DNA of 64,000 nucleotides from Isotricha intestinalis. Lineage: Eukaryota > Ciliophora > Litostomatea > Vestibuliferida > Isotrichidae. Below, piece after piece: positions 47,556 through 58,271 of the stretch (position 1 is the first letter of the stretch; each line of letters starts with the position of its first letter). The notes under the pieces were generated by a model. It saw only the letters and a list, made by a program, of their open reading frames with translations, did not search any database and was not told the DNA's origin. The DNA is taken from assembly GCA_023807065.1 (NCBI GenBank), contig JAJJLU010003467.1, forward strand, positions 1 through 64,000. The letters are read 5' to 3'. A program made the translations under genes and the position numbers.

Positions 47556-49427
47556 TTATTTATACAATATATAATTCAAATTATTATCTTCTTCATTTAT
47601 ATTAATATTTTTATTTTTTATAATTTTTACATTTGTTTTTAATTTCGGTTTACAATCAATTTTATGAATAGGTTTAAAAATAATTTTATTATTTCTTGAT
47701 AAAATAGTTTCAATTTCTTTTTGTCTTTTTATTTTCATTTCTTCGACAAATTTTTTATTTTTCATAATTCCTTTAATAACAGAATATTTTTTTTTAGCTT
47801 TAAAATATAAATCAATTTTTTCTTCTGTACTTTTATATTTTTTTTCATCTTCCATAATACCATTAATTAATTTTTCAAAAAATAATAATGAATCAATTAA
47901 TATATTTTGTTTTTTTCCATAAACTTCTTTTACTTTTAAAAAATCATAATTTAAATGAAAATGTTTTATTGCATAATTTTGAATTAAAGGAATTTTTATT
48001 ATTTTTAATATTTTATTCTTAGCATCTATCATTAAATTTTCTTTTTCAGAAATTTTAAATTGTTTAATTAAATTATTTTTAAAATCTAATAAGAAATTAA
48101 AATAAAATTTCCTATCATTTAATTTTTTTTTTTTTAAATTAATTTCATCAATAAGAATATCATATGAATTATTATAAATTTCATTTTGAAAATCTAATTC
48201 ATTTTTTAATAAAGTAAAATTTCTATTTTCAATATAAAAAATACATAAATCAAGAATTCTCATTTGTTTTCTTTTAAAAATTTCATCAAAATCATTTAAA
48301 TCTTCAAAAATTGGAGGATTAATATTAGGAGTATATTCTTTATTATTATCATTTGTATTATCATAATAATAAAATTTATTACTATAATTCCCTTCATATA
48401 TTTTCTTCACATTTAATAAACCATATTTTGATAATAAATTTTTGTCTTTTGTTTCACTTAAATCTTTTATATTATATTTCATTTGAAATAATAATACTTT
48501 AACTTTAATAAATTGCTTTTTTTTATTTATTAAAGTTTGAACTTTAAATTTTAAATCTTGAAGTTCTTTTTTTTTTTTACTTTTTTCTAAAAATAATTGA
48601 TATAATTTTACATATTCTTCTGATTCTATTCTATTTAATTCTAAAAGAAATTTTCCAAAAGTTTTATTATAAATTTCATATAATTTTCTATTTTTTTTAA
48701 AATTATAATTAATTAAATTAATTTTAGTATTTTCTCTTTCTATTTTTTCAATTTCAGTTTTATAAACCTCATCAATGACATTAGATTTAATTTTTGATTT
48801 TCTTAAAGCATCAACTGAATTTTTAAAAGTTTGAATAGTTTCTCCTCTATTTGTAATTAATTTAATATTGTTATATTCTTTTTCATAAATTGAAGGTAAA
48901 AATTTTTGAAGTCTAATTTCTTGTGTAAAACTTATTGATTCTGAATTATTTCTTGTTTGATAATTACTATAATTATTAAAATTTATTATTGATATATTTT
49001 CACTCTTTGTATTTTTCCTATCTAATAAAGAATTTGTATAAAAATTTTCAGCTCTATTATTCTTTTTTTTATGAATTTTTGACATAAATAATTTTTGGTC
49101 TTTTAAATTTTCATATAATTTAAATCTTATTTTTCTAACTTTATCACAAGTAAAATCAGTATCAAAACTTTCAAAATTATCAAAATCATTTTTACTAGAA
49201 AAATTTATATTTATGTTTTTATAAAGATTTCTTTTTCCACTTCTATGAGATTTATTAATTATTAAACTTTGATTATCTATATTCAAAGTATTTTTCATAA
49301 ATGTTTGAGTTATTGTACTATTTGATATTGAATGATGATTATATATAGAATATGTATTAAATTCTAATGAATTTTCTCCTTTAAATAAACTTATTTTTCC
49401 TTTTTTTTTTGGATGAGGAGTTAACAT
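47556..49427 (-). CDS. Coiled-coil protein of unknown function (623 aa)
   Basis: A Ser/Asn-rich N-terminal third is followed by a largely helical body (residues about 190-600) with long coiled-coil stretches (KIERENTKINLINYNF, then LELNRIESEEYVKLYQLFLEKSKKKKELQDLKFK). Unlike low-complexity neighbours it has many aromatic residues in the body, suggesting a structured protein. No signal peptide, membrane segment or catalytic motif. Resembles structural proteins of the cytoskeleton in layout only; family not recognised. Confidence 0.7.
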   Translation of the reverse strand: MLTPHPKKKGKISLFKGENSLEFNTYSIYNHHSISNSTITQTFMKNTLNIDNQSLIINKSHRSGKRNLYKNININFSSKNDFDNFESFDTDFTCDKVRKIRFKLYENLKDQKLFMSKIHKKKNNRAENFYTNSLLDRKNTKSENISIINFNNYSNYQTRNNSESISFTQEIRLQKFLPSIYEKEYNNIKLITNRGETIQTFKNSVDALRKSKIKSNVIDEVYKTEIEKIERENTKINLINYNFKKNRKLYEIYNKTFGKFLLELNRIESEEYVKLYQLFLEKSKKKKELQDLKFKVQTLINKKKQFIKVKVLLFQMKYNIKDLSETKDKNLLSKYGLLNVKKIYEGNYSNKFYYYDNTNDNNKEYTPNINPPIFEDLNDFDEIFKRKQMRILDLCIFYIENRNFTLLKNELDFQNEIYNNSYDILIDEINLKKKKLNDRKFYFNFLLDFKNNLIKQFKISEKENLMIDAKNKILKIIKIPLIQNYAIKHFHLNYDFLKVKEVYGKKQNILIDSLLFFEKLINGIMEDEKKYKSTEEKIDLYFKAKKKYSVIKGIMKNKKFVEEMKIKRQKEIETILSRNNKIIFKPIHKIDCKPKLKTNVKIIKNKNININEEDNNLNYILYK

Positions 49428-49505
49428 TATTTTATATAAAATATATTATTATTTTTTTCCTTAAAAAATTAAAAAAAATTATTTTTAAAATCAGAATAAA
49501 ATATT

Positions 49506-51662
49506 TTAATAATAACTAGAAACAAAACCATTTTGATCTCTTACACATTTAGGCATTTCACTAATATAAACTATTCCTTGATTAAAACCTTGATGTAACT
49601 TTAAATCATTAATAACTTTTTCAGTTCCAAAATAAGGATGTTTCAAAATACCATAATTTTGATTATGTCCTAAAGTAATAGCATCAATATCATTAATATT
49701 AACAGAAATTCCATTATTTAAAATTAAATTATACCAATAATCAATATAATATTCTTTAGGTTTTTTAATATTAATAGGAAATACCCAATTTCCATTATAG
49801 AAAATAGGATGATAAGGAGTGAATAAAACATTATTAATTTCAACAGCAAAATCCATTTTTTTAACTTTTTGAATAATTACACAATTAACAATACTTCCAT
49901 TAAAAAGAACATCACCTTTAATTAAATGTTTAACTTTTTTAAATTTATTATTTTTCAATTTTACAATTCCATTTCCATCAAAGCATCCTCCATAATAATC
50001 CATAAATCTATCTAAATCATCTCTATTAAAAGAATTATTAGAATAATGATGTCTACCACCATAATGTTCTCTTTCTGGAGGTTGAAGATCTAAAAATATT
50101 TTATTACATTTTTTCCTATATTCATTAAATTTATCTCCTCCATATAATTGAAGTGATTCATCTTTGAAATTTCCACATTGCTCTAAATAATGAAATCTTA
50201 CAAATGATCGTAAATAATCTTTTCCCCATTTATTATAATATTGATTCTCAAATGCTTTTTGAACTTGACCATGATTTGCATGTTCATTTATTAAATCTAT
50301 TAATATTTTATTTAAAAAATCAGTTTTTATATTTAAAGTTTCTATCTCTTTATATAATGCTTCTATTTCTTTTAATGCATTACTTTTATCTTGTTTTTCT
50401 AAATTTGAATTTATTAAATCTATTAATCTAAAACGATAATATTGATTTAAAATATCTTTCATTTCATTTTCATCGTTAATTTCCTTTCCAATATCAACAT
50501 TAAATTCTTGATTAGTACTTTTTAAAACTAATTTAATTTTAGTATCATTAATGTCATTTTTGTTGACTTTACAAATGAAATTTCTGGAAGAATCTTGATA
50601 AAAACCTCCAATAGGATAAGATTCATTTAAAACCTTATTTTGAACATGAACAAAGCAATTATTAGTGGTTAAATTGAGAATATTACTCATAAAATTAATA
50701 AATATAGTTCCAACCATAGTACAATCAGGACAATAACCATAAATTCCATTTCCAATTTTAGCAATATCTTCCATTAAAACACTATCAACATCATATCCAA
50801 AAGCAAAAGTATTAATAATGAAATTAACATCCATATCACTTAATATTTCTTTTAATGAAGGAATTATTCCTAAAGGAGGATTGATATTTGGTTCACCATC
50901 AGTAAATAATAATAATTGAATATTATAATTAGAATTAAGATATTTTTTAGTAGAATTAATTCCTACTCTTAGTCCATCCCATAAATTTGTACAACCATCA
51001 GGATGAATATTTTTAATTTGTTCCAATGACATTTCTCTTCCAGTTTTATCCATTTTAATTGGTTCTAAAAGTATCTTTGCTTTATTTTCAAAAGTAATTA
51101 AACATAACATATCATCATCTTCTAAAGTAGAAATAATTGTATTCATTGAATGTTTAACTAATTGTAATCTGGAAAAAGATAAATCTTCCATTCCTTTTAC
51201 TGTTTCACATGCATCTGAACCCATAGATCCTGATATATCTAATATTGATATTAATAATAATGGTTCTCTTTTTTCAGGAGGATTTAATTTTGCCTTTATA
51301 TTTATCACATAAGAATCTGTTTCTTTTGGATTTTTTATATAATTTGCTGATATTGAATTTAATGTTAATTTCTCTTTTTCTTTTGGAATAAATGGCTTTT
51401 TATCTTCTTCTGATACTTTTATATTTGGATTTTCCTTTAAAAAATTTTCAATTAAATTTTTTAAAGCATAATTTATTTTTCCTTCTTCAAATTTCATTGG
51501 AATTTTTGTTAAGGGAGAACAGGGATTTTGTTTTAATGCTTTTTCTATTGTTGTTTTTTCATAAGTTTGACCATCTGGAAATATCATTGGAGTCTCCATT
51601 ATTTCTAATGATATTGGATCAATAAATTCTTTGGGGATTTTTACTTTTTTTTCAGAATCCAT
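49506..51662 (-). CDS. U-box / von Willebrand A / Hint-domain protein
   Basis: The 718-residue protein has three domains. An N-terminal U-box (10-75): PISLEIMETPMIFPDGQTYE. A vWA domain (about 130-330) with intact MIDAS residues DISGSMG (142-148), a Thr in DGCTNLWDG, and LLLFTDGEPN. A Hint/intein-like domain from Cys560 (GGCFDGNGIVKL), with TPYHP (615-618) and ITLGHN (664-667). The U-box suggests ubiquitin ligase activity and the Hint fold suggests self-cleavage at Cys560. Such combinations are known in protists, and cleavage would release the C-terminal part. Whether it is active is inference. Confidence 0.9.
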   Translation of the reverse strand: MDSEKKVKIPKEFIDPISLEIMETPMIFPDGQTYEKTTIEKALKQNPCSPLTKIPMKFEEGKINYALKNLIENFLKENPNIKVSEEDKKPFIPKEKEKLTLNSISANYIKNPKETDSYVINIKAKLNPPEKREPLLLISILDISGSMGSDACETVKGMEDLSFSRLQLVKHSMNTIISTLEDDDMLCLITFENKAKILLEPIKMDKTGREMSLEQIKNIHPDGCTNLWDGLRVGINSTKKYLNSNYNIQLLLFTDGEPNINPPLGIIPSLKEILSDMDVNFIINTFAFGYDVDSVLMEDIAKIGNGIYGYCPDCTMVGTIFINFMSNILNLTTNNCFVHVQNKVLNESYPIGGFYQDSSRNFICKVNKNDINDTKIKLVLKSTNQEFNVDIGKEINDENEMKDILNQYYRFRLIDLINSNLEKQDKSNALKEIEALYKEIETLNIKTDFLNKILIDLINEHANHGQVQKAFENQYYNKWGKDYLRSFVRFHYLEQCGNFKDESLQLYGGDKFNEYRKKCNKIFLDLQPPEREHYGGRHHYSNNSFNRDDLDRFMDYYGGCFDGNGIVKLKNNKFKKVKHLIKGDVLFNGSIVNCVIIQKVKKMDFAVEINNVLFTPYHPIFYNGNWVFPINIKKPKEYYIDYWYNLILNNGISVNINDIDAITLGHNQNYGILKHPYFGTEKVINDLKLHQGFNQGIVYISEMPKCVRDQNGFVSSYY

Positions 51663-52040
51663 TTTTATATAATATTTTTTTTTGGGGATTCATTTATATC
51701 GTTTTTAAAATAGTTTACATAAGATTTTTTAATTTTTTTTTTTCTTATGATTTTTATAGAGGAAGTATATTAATCCTAATTATAATTTATTATTGTTTTT
51801 ATATATTATCTATATTGTAATTGTTTTTATGTTTTATTTAATTTATTTTTATATTTATTGTTTTTATTTATTACATTTTATTAACTTTTTTTTTTTAATG
51901 TTTAAAAAAAGTATAAATATTTTTTTGTTAAAGATATTAAATAAAATTTTTAAATTATATATTTACATTTATTTAAAAAAATTGAATTGCATTAAATAAA
52001 TTTATAAATTTAAAATAATAATTTTAAATAATATAAAACA
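51663..52040. other. Intergenic 378 nt, nothing visible
   Basis: T-rich sequence upstream of the U-box/vWA/Hint gene. Its plus-strand 68-codon open frame is pure Ile/Phe/Tyr/Lys from base composition and is not a gene. Confidence 0.35.
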
Positions 52041-53393
52041 TTAATTATTTAATATATTATTGTTATTATCATTTTGAGTAATATAATCATAATTATCTTC
52101 TAATTCATTTGCTCTTAATTTTCTTTTATTAATATTTTCAAAAAATTTAAAATAAACAATAGTAATAATTAAAAGAATAAATAAAATAAAAACAAAAATC
52201 CAAGATAAAGGAAAAATAAATTTCCCAATATTTTTATCATAAAATCCAATAATTTTGTTTTCTCCGTCAAAAACAAACAAATATTTTTTAAAAAAAGGTT
52301 TTCCTAAAATTATATCACTTTTTTCATATTGAGAAGTTTTTTTAAAAACAATAAGAAAATATTTTATTCCATTAAAATCATAAAATAAATCTTTATAAGT
52401 TAAAGTGAAATTATATTTAGCATCTAAATTTTCAATAACTAAATCAGGAAAACTTTGTAAATTAATATTATTATCACAAAAAAAGGAAATAAATGTTTTT
52501 TTTGTAAGAGGATAATTTATACTAAATTCTTTTTCAAAACATTGATTAATAAATTTATCAAAAAAATTTGTTTTAATTTTATTATAATAATTATTATCTA
52601 ATTGAATTAAACCAAATTCATATTGAAAAGAAATAAAAATAGTATCATCAAAAAGTTTTTCATTATTTAAATATATAAAATTATGATTCATTGACCAAAG
52701 TAATTCTTCTTCAATTAAAGGCATTTTAAAATAAATAAAATTTTTTTCTGAATATTTTTTGTCTATATTATGACAATAATCACCAAAAATGATTTCTCCT
52801 TCATCATTATTTTTTTCTGAAAATTGAAGATAAAAAATATAAGAATCTATAAATTTATTTTCTATTAATTGTTTAATTATATTAGCTGAATCATTTAAAT
52901 TTAAACATTTTCTATTTGATATTTTTAATCCAAATTCACCAGAAAAAAATTTAGCTTCATCAATTAAATCTTTTGCTAAAACAAAACTGAAATTTTCAAA
53001 AAAGATTTGTTTATTATTTAAAGAAAAATTATCTTGTACTAACATTCCATGTTTAAAATGTAAATTAATAAAAGTAATATAAACTAATTTTTGATTTATG
53101 ACTTTAAAAGTTTTTGAAATATTTTGATTAAATTTTTCACAATTTGAATTTTTATAATCTTCTGATACAAAAAAAGTTGGAAATTGTTGAAGTTTAAAAT
53201 ACATATTTAATTTTTGAGGGGGATTACCTATTTCTATTTCTGTATATATTTTATTTTCTAATAAATTTTCCATTATATTTGTTTCATTTAATACTAATTC
53301 TAATTTCCTTTTAAATGGGATTTTTATTATTTTTTTTAATATTACTTTTTTTATGAAATATATTTGGAAAAGAAATGCAATAATGCTTTTCAT
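52041..53393 (-). CDS. Pepsin-like (A1) protein lacking catalytic Asp motifs, membrane anchored
   Basis: The 450-residue protein has the A1 aspartic-protease frame: YTEIEIGNPPQKLNMYF (50-66), GEFGLKIS, a block like FYLQFSEKNNDEGEIIFGDYCHNI (normally the FGG strand), and the second-lobe DNNYYNKI. Where the first catalytic DTGSS should follow IGNPPQ it has FKLQQ. The second DTG/DSG site reads ISFQYEFGLIQ. Both catalytic Asp are missing, so it is probably a non-catalytic member. A signal-like N-terminus and a single C-terminal membrane helix (residues about 395-417) suggest type I topology, with a 30-residue cytosolic tail. Confidence 0.75.
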   Translation of the reverse strand: MKSIIAFLFQIYFIKKVILKKIIKIPFKRKLELVLNETNIMENLLENKIYTEIEIGNPPQKLNMYFKLQQFPTFFVSEDYKNSNCEKFNQNISKTFKVINQKLVYITFINLHFKHGMLVQDNFSLNNKQIFFENFSFVLAKDLIDEAKFFSGEFGLKISNRKCLNLNDSANIIKQLIENKFIDSYIFYLQFSEKNNDEGEIIFGDYCHNIDKKYSEKNFIYFKMPLIEEELLWSMNHNFIYLNNEKLFDDTIFISFQYEFGLIQLDNNYYNKIKTNFFDKFINQCFEKEFSINYPLTKKTFISFFCDNNINLQSFPDLVIENLDAKYNFTLTYKDLFYDFNGIKYFLIVFKKTSQYEKSDIILGKPFFKKYLFVFDGENKIIGFYDKNIGKFIFPLSWIFVFILFILLIITIVYFKFFENINKRKLRANELEDNYDYITQNDNNNNILNN

Positions 53394-53551
53394 TTTTTAA
53401 ACTTTTATGAAATAATTTAAAATAAACATATATAATATTATTTATTAATATATTTGAATATATAAAAAATGAATTTATAAAAACAGATTTATTTATTTTT
53501 TTTTTAAAATATATAAAAATCAATTATAATTTTTTTAAGTGTAATAAAAAA

Positions 53552-55222
53552 ATGAATAATGAAAGAGAATGGGAATATAAAGGAAATTCTGAAGAACAGA
53601 ATTTAAACAATGAAATAATAATTAAAGGAAATAAAAAAAATTATTATAAATATAAAGAAAATGAAAGAGATTATGAATATCAATCTTATAGAAAATATAA
53701 AAAAAATGATTATAATGAAAAAGGAAGAAATAATGAAAATGGAGTATATAAAAAAAATAAGAAAAAGAAAAGAGAAAATAATTTAAATCATTACGAGAAC
53801 AATGAAAGATATTCGGAAAATAATAAAGAATATATTAAAGAAGGAAACAATCAAAATATACAAGAAGTAAGAAATAAACATAAAAAAAATAATCAAAATT
53901 TTAATCAAAATAATTCAAAAAAAAATTATTCTTATAATAATTCAAATAGTAATAATTCTTATAATACAAATAATAATAATATAAATAATAATGGTAATAA
54001 TACTAACAATGCGAACAATAATAATAACAACTTAAATATAATAAATAATAATATTAATGACCAAATTCAACAAAATAATTTAAATAAATTTAATTTTTAT
54101 TCTGAAAATTACTTAAATAATAATAATTCAAATAATAATAATTTAAATCAAATAATAAATCAAAATCAATTTAGAAATTTTCAAAATAAAAAGCAATTTA
54201 ATAAAGTAAAAGCAAATAATAATAATTTAACAATGACAACATCAACAATTCAAATTCCAAGTGAAAAAAATATAGATAATAATCAAATTAAAGATTCAAG
54301 TAATTTAAATACAGAAAATTCAACTAATCAAAGTTTATCAATTTCAGATTTTAATTATTCAAATTTACCTCATTTAAATTATACAAATGATATTTTTTTA
54401 AATAATTTAAATAATCAAATGAATTATATGAATGAACAAATTTATTATCCTAATTCTATTCCAATGAATTTTTTTCCTTTTACTATTAATTTAGAACAAA
54501 ATCAAATGTTTAATTATAATAATTTTAATTTAAATAATATTTATCAAAATCAAAATATTGATAATAAAGAAAATAAAAAGAAGAATAATATTATTGGGAA
54601 AAATAAAGGAAATAAAAATAATATGAATAATAATATTAATTTTAATAATGTTAATAATGGAATGTTTATTTATCAAAATAATAATAATAAAAGAAATAAT
54701 AATAAGAAATTACCTTTAAGAAAACTTAATTCTGATAAAAATATTCCTATGAATAATTTATCTTTTATTCCTCAAAATAATTTATTTAATAATAAATTAA
54801 TTAATCAAAAACAAGAACAGTTTTTTCCTTTTAACAATTTAATCATAAAAATAAAATTACCAAATGGAAAAGAAATAAATGATATTTTAAATATTAATTT
54901 ACTTGAAGGAGATTTTCAAAATTTTACTCAAAGAAATATTATTAATAATAATTTAGATCTTAAATTAATTGAACCTATTTATAAGAAAATAATAAATACA
55001 ATGGAATTAACTAAAAATATTTTATCAAATAAAATTTCAAAAATTGATATATTAAAATTTGAAGAATTAAAAAATTTTTCTCAAAGAAAAAATAATGAAA
55101 AAGAAAATATAAATGATAATGATATAAGTGTTGAAGATATATTTCAATATAATAAATATATTGAAAAATTTAAAGAATTAAAAATAAATGAAATTGAAGA
55201 AAAATTAAATTATACAATATAA
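53552..55222 (+). CDS. Asn/Gln-rich low-complexity protein
   Basis: The 556-residue protein is dominated by Asn with Gln, Lys and Tyr, particularly residues 100-400. That is prion-like or phase-separating in composition. An ordered patch near residues 425-470 (FNNLIIKIKLPNGKEINDILNINLLEGD) looks like a small beta domain, and the tail is helical (YKKIINTMELTKNILSNKI). No RNA-binding motif is recognisable. Role unknown. Confidence 0.65.
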   Translation: MNNEREWEYKGNSEEQNLNNEIIIKGNKKNYYKYKENERDYEYQSYRKYKKNDYNEKGRNNENGVYKKNKKKKRENNLNHYENNERYSENNKEYIKEGNNQNIQEVRNKHKKNNQNFNQNNSKKNYSYNNSNSNNSYNTNNNNINNNGNNTNNANNNNNNLNIINNNINDQIQQNNLNKFNFYSENYLNNNNSNNNNLNQIINQNQFRNFQNKKQFNKVKANNNNLTMTTSTIQIPSEKNIDNNQIKDSSNLNTENSTNQSLSISDFNYSNLPHLNYTNDIFLNNLNNQMNYMNEQIYYPNSIPMNFFPFTINLEQNQMFNYNNFNLNNIYQNQNIDNKENKKKNNIIGKNKGNKNNMNNNINFNNVNNGMFIYQNNNNKRNNNKKLPLRKLNSDKNIPMNNLSFIPQNNLFNNKLINQKQEQFFPFNNLIIKIKLPNGKEINDILNINLLEGDFQNFTQRNIINNNLDLKLIEPIYKKIINTMELTKNILSNKISKIDILKFEELKNFSQRKNNEKENINDNDISVEDIFQYNKYIEKFKELKINEIEEKLNYTI

Positions 55223-55329
55223 TAAATAATTTTAATTAATTTATATTATACAATATAAATTTTTGTTAAATCAATGATTTATTTTTTTAATAAAAAATAT
55301 ATAATACATTTAAATAAAAATATATTAGT

Positions 55330-56127
55330 TTACACTTTTTCTTTTCTAAGTCTAATTTTCATATTATTATTTTCATTTAAAGACGAAGTTGAACTTGATA
55401 AATCTTCAATTAATAATTTTTCATAATCAAAGAAACCAATAAATTGAAAGAAAGATAAACTTAATTTCAAATAAATATTTAAATTATCAAAATTAATATA
55501 ATGATTTACATTTTTTTCACAAAATAAATCAATTAAACAACAATTCTTAATAGAACAATAAAGAATAAAAATTAAATAAATGTATAAAAAAATATATCCT
55601 CCTGAAAAACATATATTAATTATTGAAGAAATAATTAGAAAATCTTTTTCAATATTTGCAATTAAATTCCAATTATTTTTTAAAGTTATAATTGACATTA
55701 TTATATTGAATAAATAAGTAAATAGAATAAAAAATATAATTTTATGATTTGAAATATATTTTTTAATAAATTTTGATAATTTTTTAACTGTTAATTTATT
55801 CATATTTCCTATATTTAAATTATGTTCTTGATATAAAGAATAAATAATAAAATTTAAATAATAATTGATTCCTAAAGAAATTAATTGAAGATAATAATAT
55901 TTTGATATATGCTTTTTTTTAATATTGTCATTATTATTTATGAATACTACTAATAATATAATTGATGGTGTCATTAAAATAAAATGATTAATAAAAAATA
56001 AGAATGAAAATGGTCTTTGAAAAAAATTAGTTAAAAAACTACATATTAACTTTAAAGGATAGAAAATAATACTTAGAAAATATAAAAAACTATTACATAA
56101 GAGTAAACAATATTTATCTGAATTCAT
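55330..56127 (-). CDS. Multi-pass membrane protein, unknown
   Basis: The 265 residues contain about six hydrophobic segments (around 10-30, 40-62, 80-98, 135-158, 170-200, 235-245), with Phe/Ile/Leu-rich helices separated by short Lys/Asn loops. No transporter signature is readable. The C-terminus is soluble and Ser/Asn-rich (EDLSSSTSSLNENNN). Family not recognised. Confidence 0.65.
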   Translation of the reverse strand: MNSDKYCLLLCNSFLYFLSIIFYPLKLICSFLTNFFQRPFSFLFFINHFILMTPSIILLVVFINNNDNIKKKHISKYYYLQLISLGINYYLNFIIYSLYQEHNLNIGNMNKLTVKKLSKFIKKYISNHKIIFFILFTYLFNIIMSIITLKNNWNLIANIEKDFLIISSIINICFSGGYIFLYIYLIFILYCSIKNCCLIDLFCEKNVNHYINFDNLNIYLKLSLSFFQFIGFFDYEKLLIEDLSSSTSSLNENNNMKIRLRKEKV

Positions 56128-56317
56128 TTTATATTAATTTTCATTTTTATAAAAAGAATTTTTTTAAATAAATTAATATATAAAATAATTAATTCATTAA
56201 AATAAAAAAATACATTATATATATATCAATCTAATTATGATTAAATTATTTAATGTCCTTTTCAAAAATATATAAAAAAAAATAAAATTACCATAAAGTT
56301 AAAAAAAAAAAATATTT

Positions 56318-57643
56318 TTATTTCTTTTTTTTTTTTCTTAAACAAATTTCAATAGTAAAAAACATAAAAAAAAGAAGAAAAAGAATTAAATAAACTGCAT
56401 AAAATTCGATAAAATTTTTATTATTTGTAATAACAAATCCACAATAAATTCCAGTTTGTTCATAAGACCAAGTTTTTTCTAAAATAGTTCTTTTAAAATC
56501 GTCATAAGATAGAGTTTCTAAAGTTTTATTATTAAAGACGATATTAATAAAATAATTAAAATCAGAATTTTTTTCTAATTCTAAAAAAAGACCAGAAGCA
56601 AAAGAAGGGAAATTCATTTCTAATTTGAATAAAAATCTTAATAAATCTTCCATCATAATAACAGTAGAATCATGAGCTGATAATAAAAAAAATTTAGGTA
56701 CAGATAAATTATTTATATTATTTATATCATTATAAACTATATTATCCATATAATTTAAAACTAATCTCAATAAAACACTTGAACTTGCTAATGCAATTTC
56801 ATTATTTGAATCTTTCGCTTGAATTTCTTTACTTTTTAATTCTATAAATTCTTCAGAAAAGTTTTTTAATTGTGTTATATTAATTCCATATTCTTCAAAT
56901 CTACTTAAATTTCTTCCATCTATTATATTTATTATTATTCCTAATGTTAATTCATTTATATTATTTAATTTTATAAAGAAATTTTCATCATTTGTTATAT
57001 TATAATATTTAAGTAATTTTTCACCAAAAGTTTTATTAAATTTATTAATGAAATTATTTATTTCTTGTTTATCCTGATTTTTTTTTCTTGCTTTTTTTAA
57101 AGGAGGACAACCATTATCTTTTTCAAATTGAAAAATTTTATCTTTTTTATTAATAATATGAATAGGAATTTCATTAGGAATATTATAAGGTAAAGCATAA
57201 TCACCTAAATTATCTTTTTTTTTCATAACCTTTTTATTTTTCTTTAAATAATTAGGAATAGAAGTTTTAAATTGATTATTATATAAAACATTTTCAAAAT
57301 CATTTTTAAACATTCCATTTAATTGAGCTCTTGCAGACATAATAGTTCGATTTGATAAAGTAGAATAAACAATAATTTCTTTAGGATTATAATAATTGAA
57401 AGAAATTAAATTTTTATATTTATTTCTTATTAAATTTCCTAATAAATAATGTTGCCTTAATCCTACTGATGATAATTCTTGTGCTCCATACCATTTTTCT
57501 CCTATTATGTCTTTTCCTTCTTCATCTAATGTTGACATACTACGAGCTCCGTGACGACATTGCTCAAACACAAATAAGTATTTCGATTCCACTTTTGAAA
57601 TATATAATAACAGGATTTTTATTGTTATTATTAAGTTTAACAT
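56318..57643 (-). CDS. Membrane-bound histidine acid phosphatase
   Basis: The 441-residue branch-2 histidine phosphatase has a signal peptide (1-20) and the catalytic CRHGAR motif (29-34). Arg and Tyr in the substrate pocket follow (VGLRQHYLLGNLIRNKY). The acid-base motif LLSAHDSTVIMMEDLL comes later (about residue 320). A single C-terminal membrane helix (AVYLILFLLFFMFFTIEI) with a Lys-rich stop-transfer end (CLRKKKKK) gives a type I protein. It is likely lysosomal, vacuolar or surface acid phosphatase. Confidence 0.92.
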   Translation of the reverse strand: MLNLIITIKILLLYISKVESKYLFVFEQCRHGARSMSTLDEEGKDIIGEKWYGAQELSSVGLRQHYLLGNLIRNKYKNLISFNYYNPKEIIVYSTLSNRTIMSARAQLNGMFKNDFENVLYNNQFKTSIPNYLKKNKKVMKKKDNLGDYALPYNIPNEIPIHIINKKDKIFQFEKDNGCPPLKKARKKNQDKQEINNFINKFNKTFGEKLLKYYNITNDENFFIKLNNINELTLGIIINIIDGRNLSRFEEYGINITQLKNFSEEFIELKSKEIQAKDSNNEIALASSSVLLRLVLNYMDNIVYNDINNINNLSVPKFFLLSAHDSTVIMMEDLLRFLFKLEMNFPSFASGLFLELEKNSDFNYFINIVFNNKTLETLSYDDFKRTILEKTWSYEQTGIYCGFVITNNKNFIEFYAVYLILFLLFFMFFTIEICLRKKKKK

Positions 57644-57752
57644 TTTTGAACTTTTTTTTTGGATTATTTATTTTTTTTATAGATTTCATTAATTATATTA
57701 TTTGTTTTTTGATTTTTTTTATAATCTTTATAATTATTTTTAACAAGATAAA

Positions 57753-58271
57753 ATGGAGAAAAAGGATAAAAATCAATTAAAAGAACAAAAAGAAAATAAA
57801 ATGAAAGATGAATGGGAAAAAATAAATGATTGCTATAAAAATAATATAAATTATAATTATCTTCAAGAGAATAAAAAGAATAATGATAAAATTTCAAATC
57901 AACACATTTTATGCGAATATAAAAAAAACATTTTTATAAATAAAAATATAAATAATGAAAATGAGAAATGTATAGAATGTCATTCTAATAATTATAATAA
58001 AGATAATTCTTATTATGAGATAAATCTTAATAATAAGAAAAATGAATATTTGAATGGTAGTAACTTGATTAATAACAATTTATTTTCAAATAAAGATAAT
58101 TATAATAAAATAAATAAAAATGATTTTAAAGAAGAAAAGAATGAAAATGAGCCAAAGAAAAAATATATTTTCCTTAAAAATGTTTTGAAATTTGAAAAAA
58201 TATTAATCAAGAAAAATGAGCAAATTCAATTATTAAAAGATTATATATCTAAAAATTTTATCGAATTATGA
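57753..58271 (+). CDS. Short Lys/Asn-rich hypothetical protein
   Basis: The 172-residue low-complexity protein starts with an ATG and stops at a TGA, a minority stop here. A terminal helical part (KKKYIFLKNVLKFEKILIKKNEQIQLLKDYISKNF) looks like a small coiled coil. It contains CEYKKN and CIECHSNN, with few Cys. It overlaps nothing and is divergent from the acid phosphatase. It may be a fast-evolving gene; support is the open frame only. Confidence 0.45.
   Translation: MEKKDKNQLKEQKENKMKDEWEKINDCYKNNINYNYLQENKKNNDKISNQHILCEYKKNIFINKNINNENEKCIECHSNNYNKDNSYYEINLNNKKNEYLNGSNLINNNLFSNKDNYNKINKNDFKEEKNENEPKKKYIFLKNVLKFEKILIKKNEQIQLLKDYISKNFIEL

Noticed and set aside
51793..51999. 68-codon hydrophobic open frame
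   Set aside because: Sequence is T-rich promoter DNA; the translation is Ile/Phe/Tyr/Leu by composition alone.
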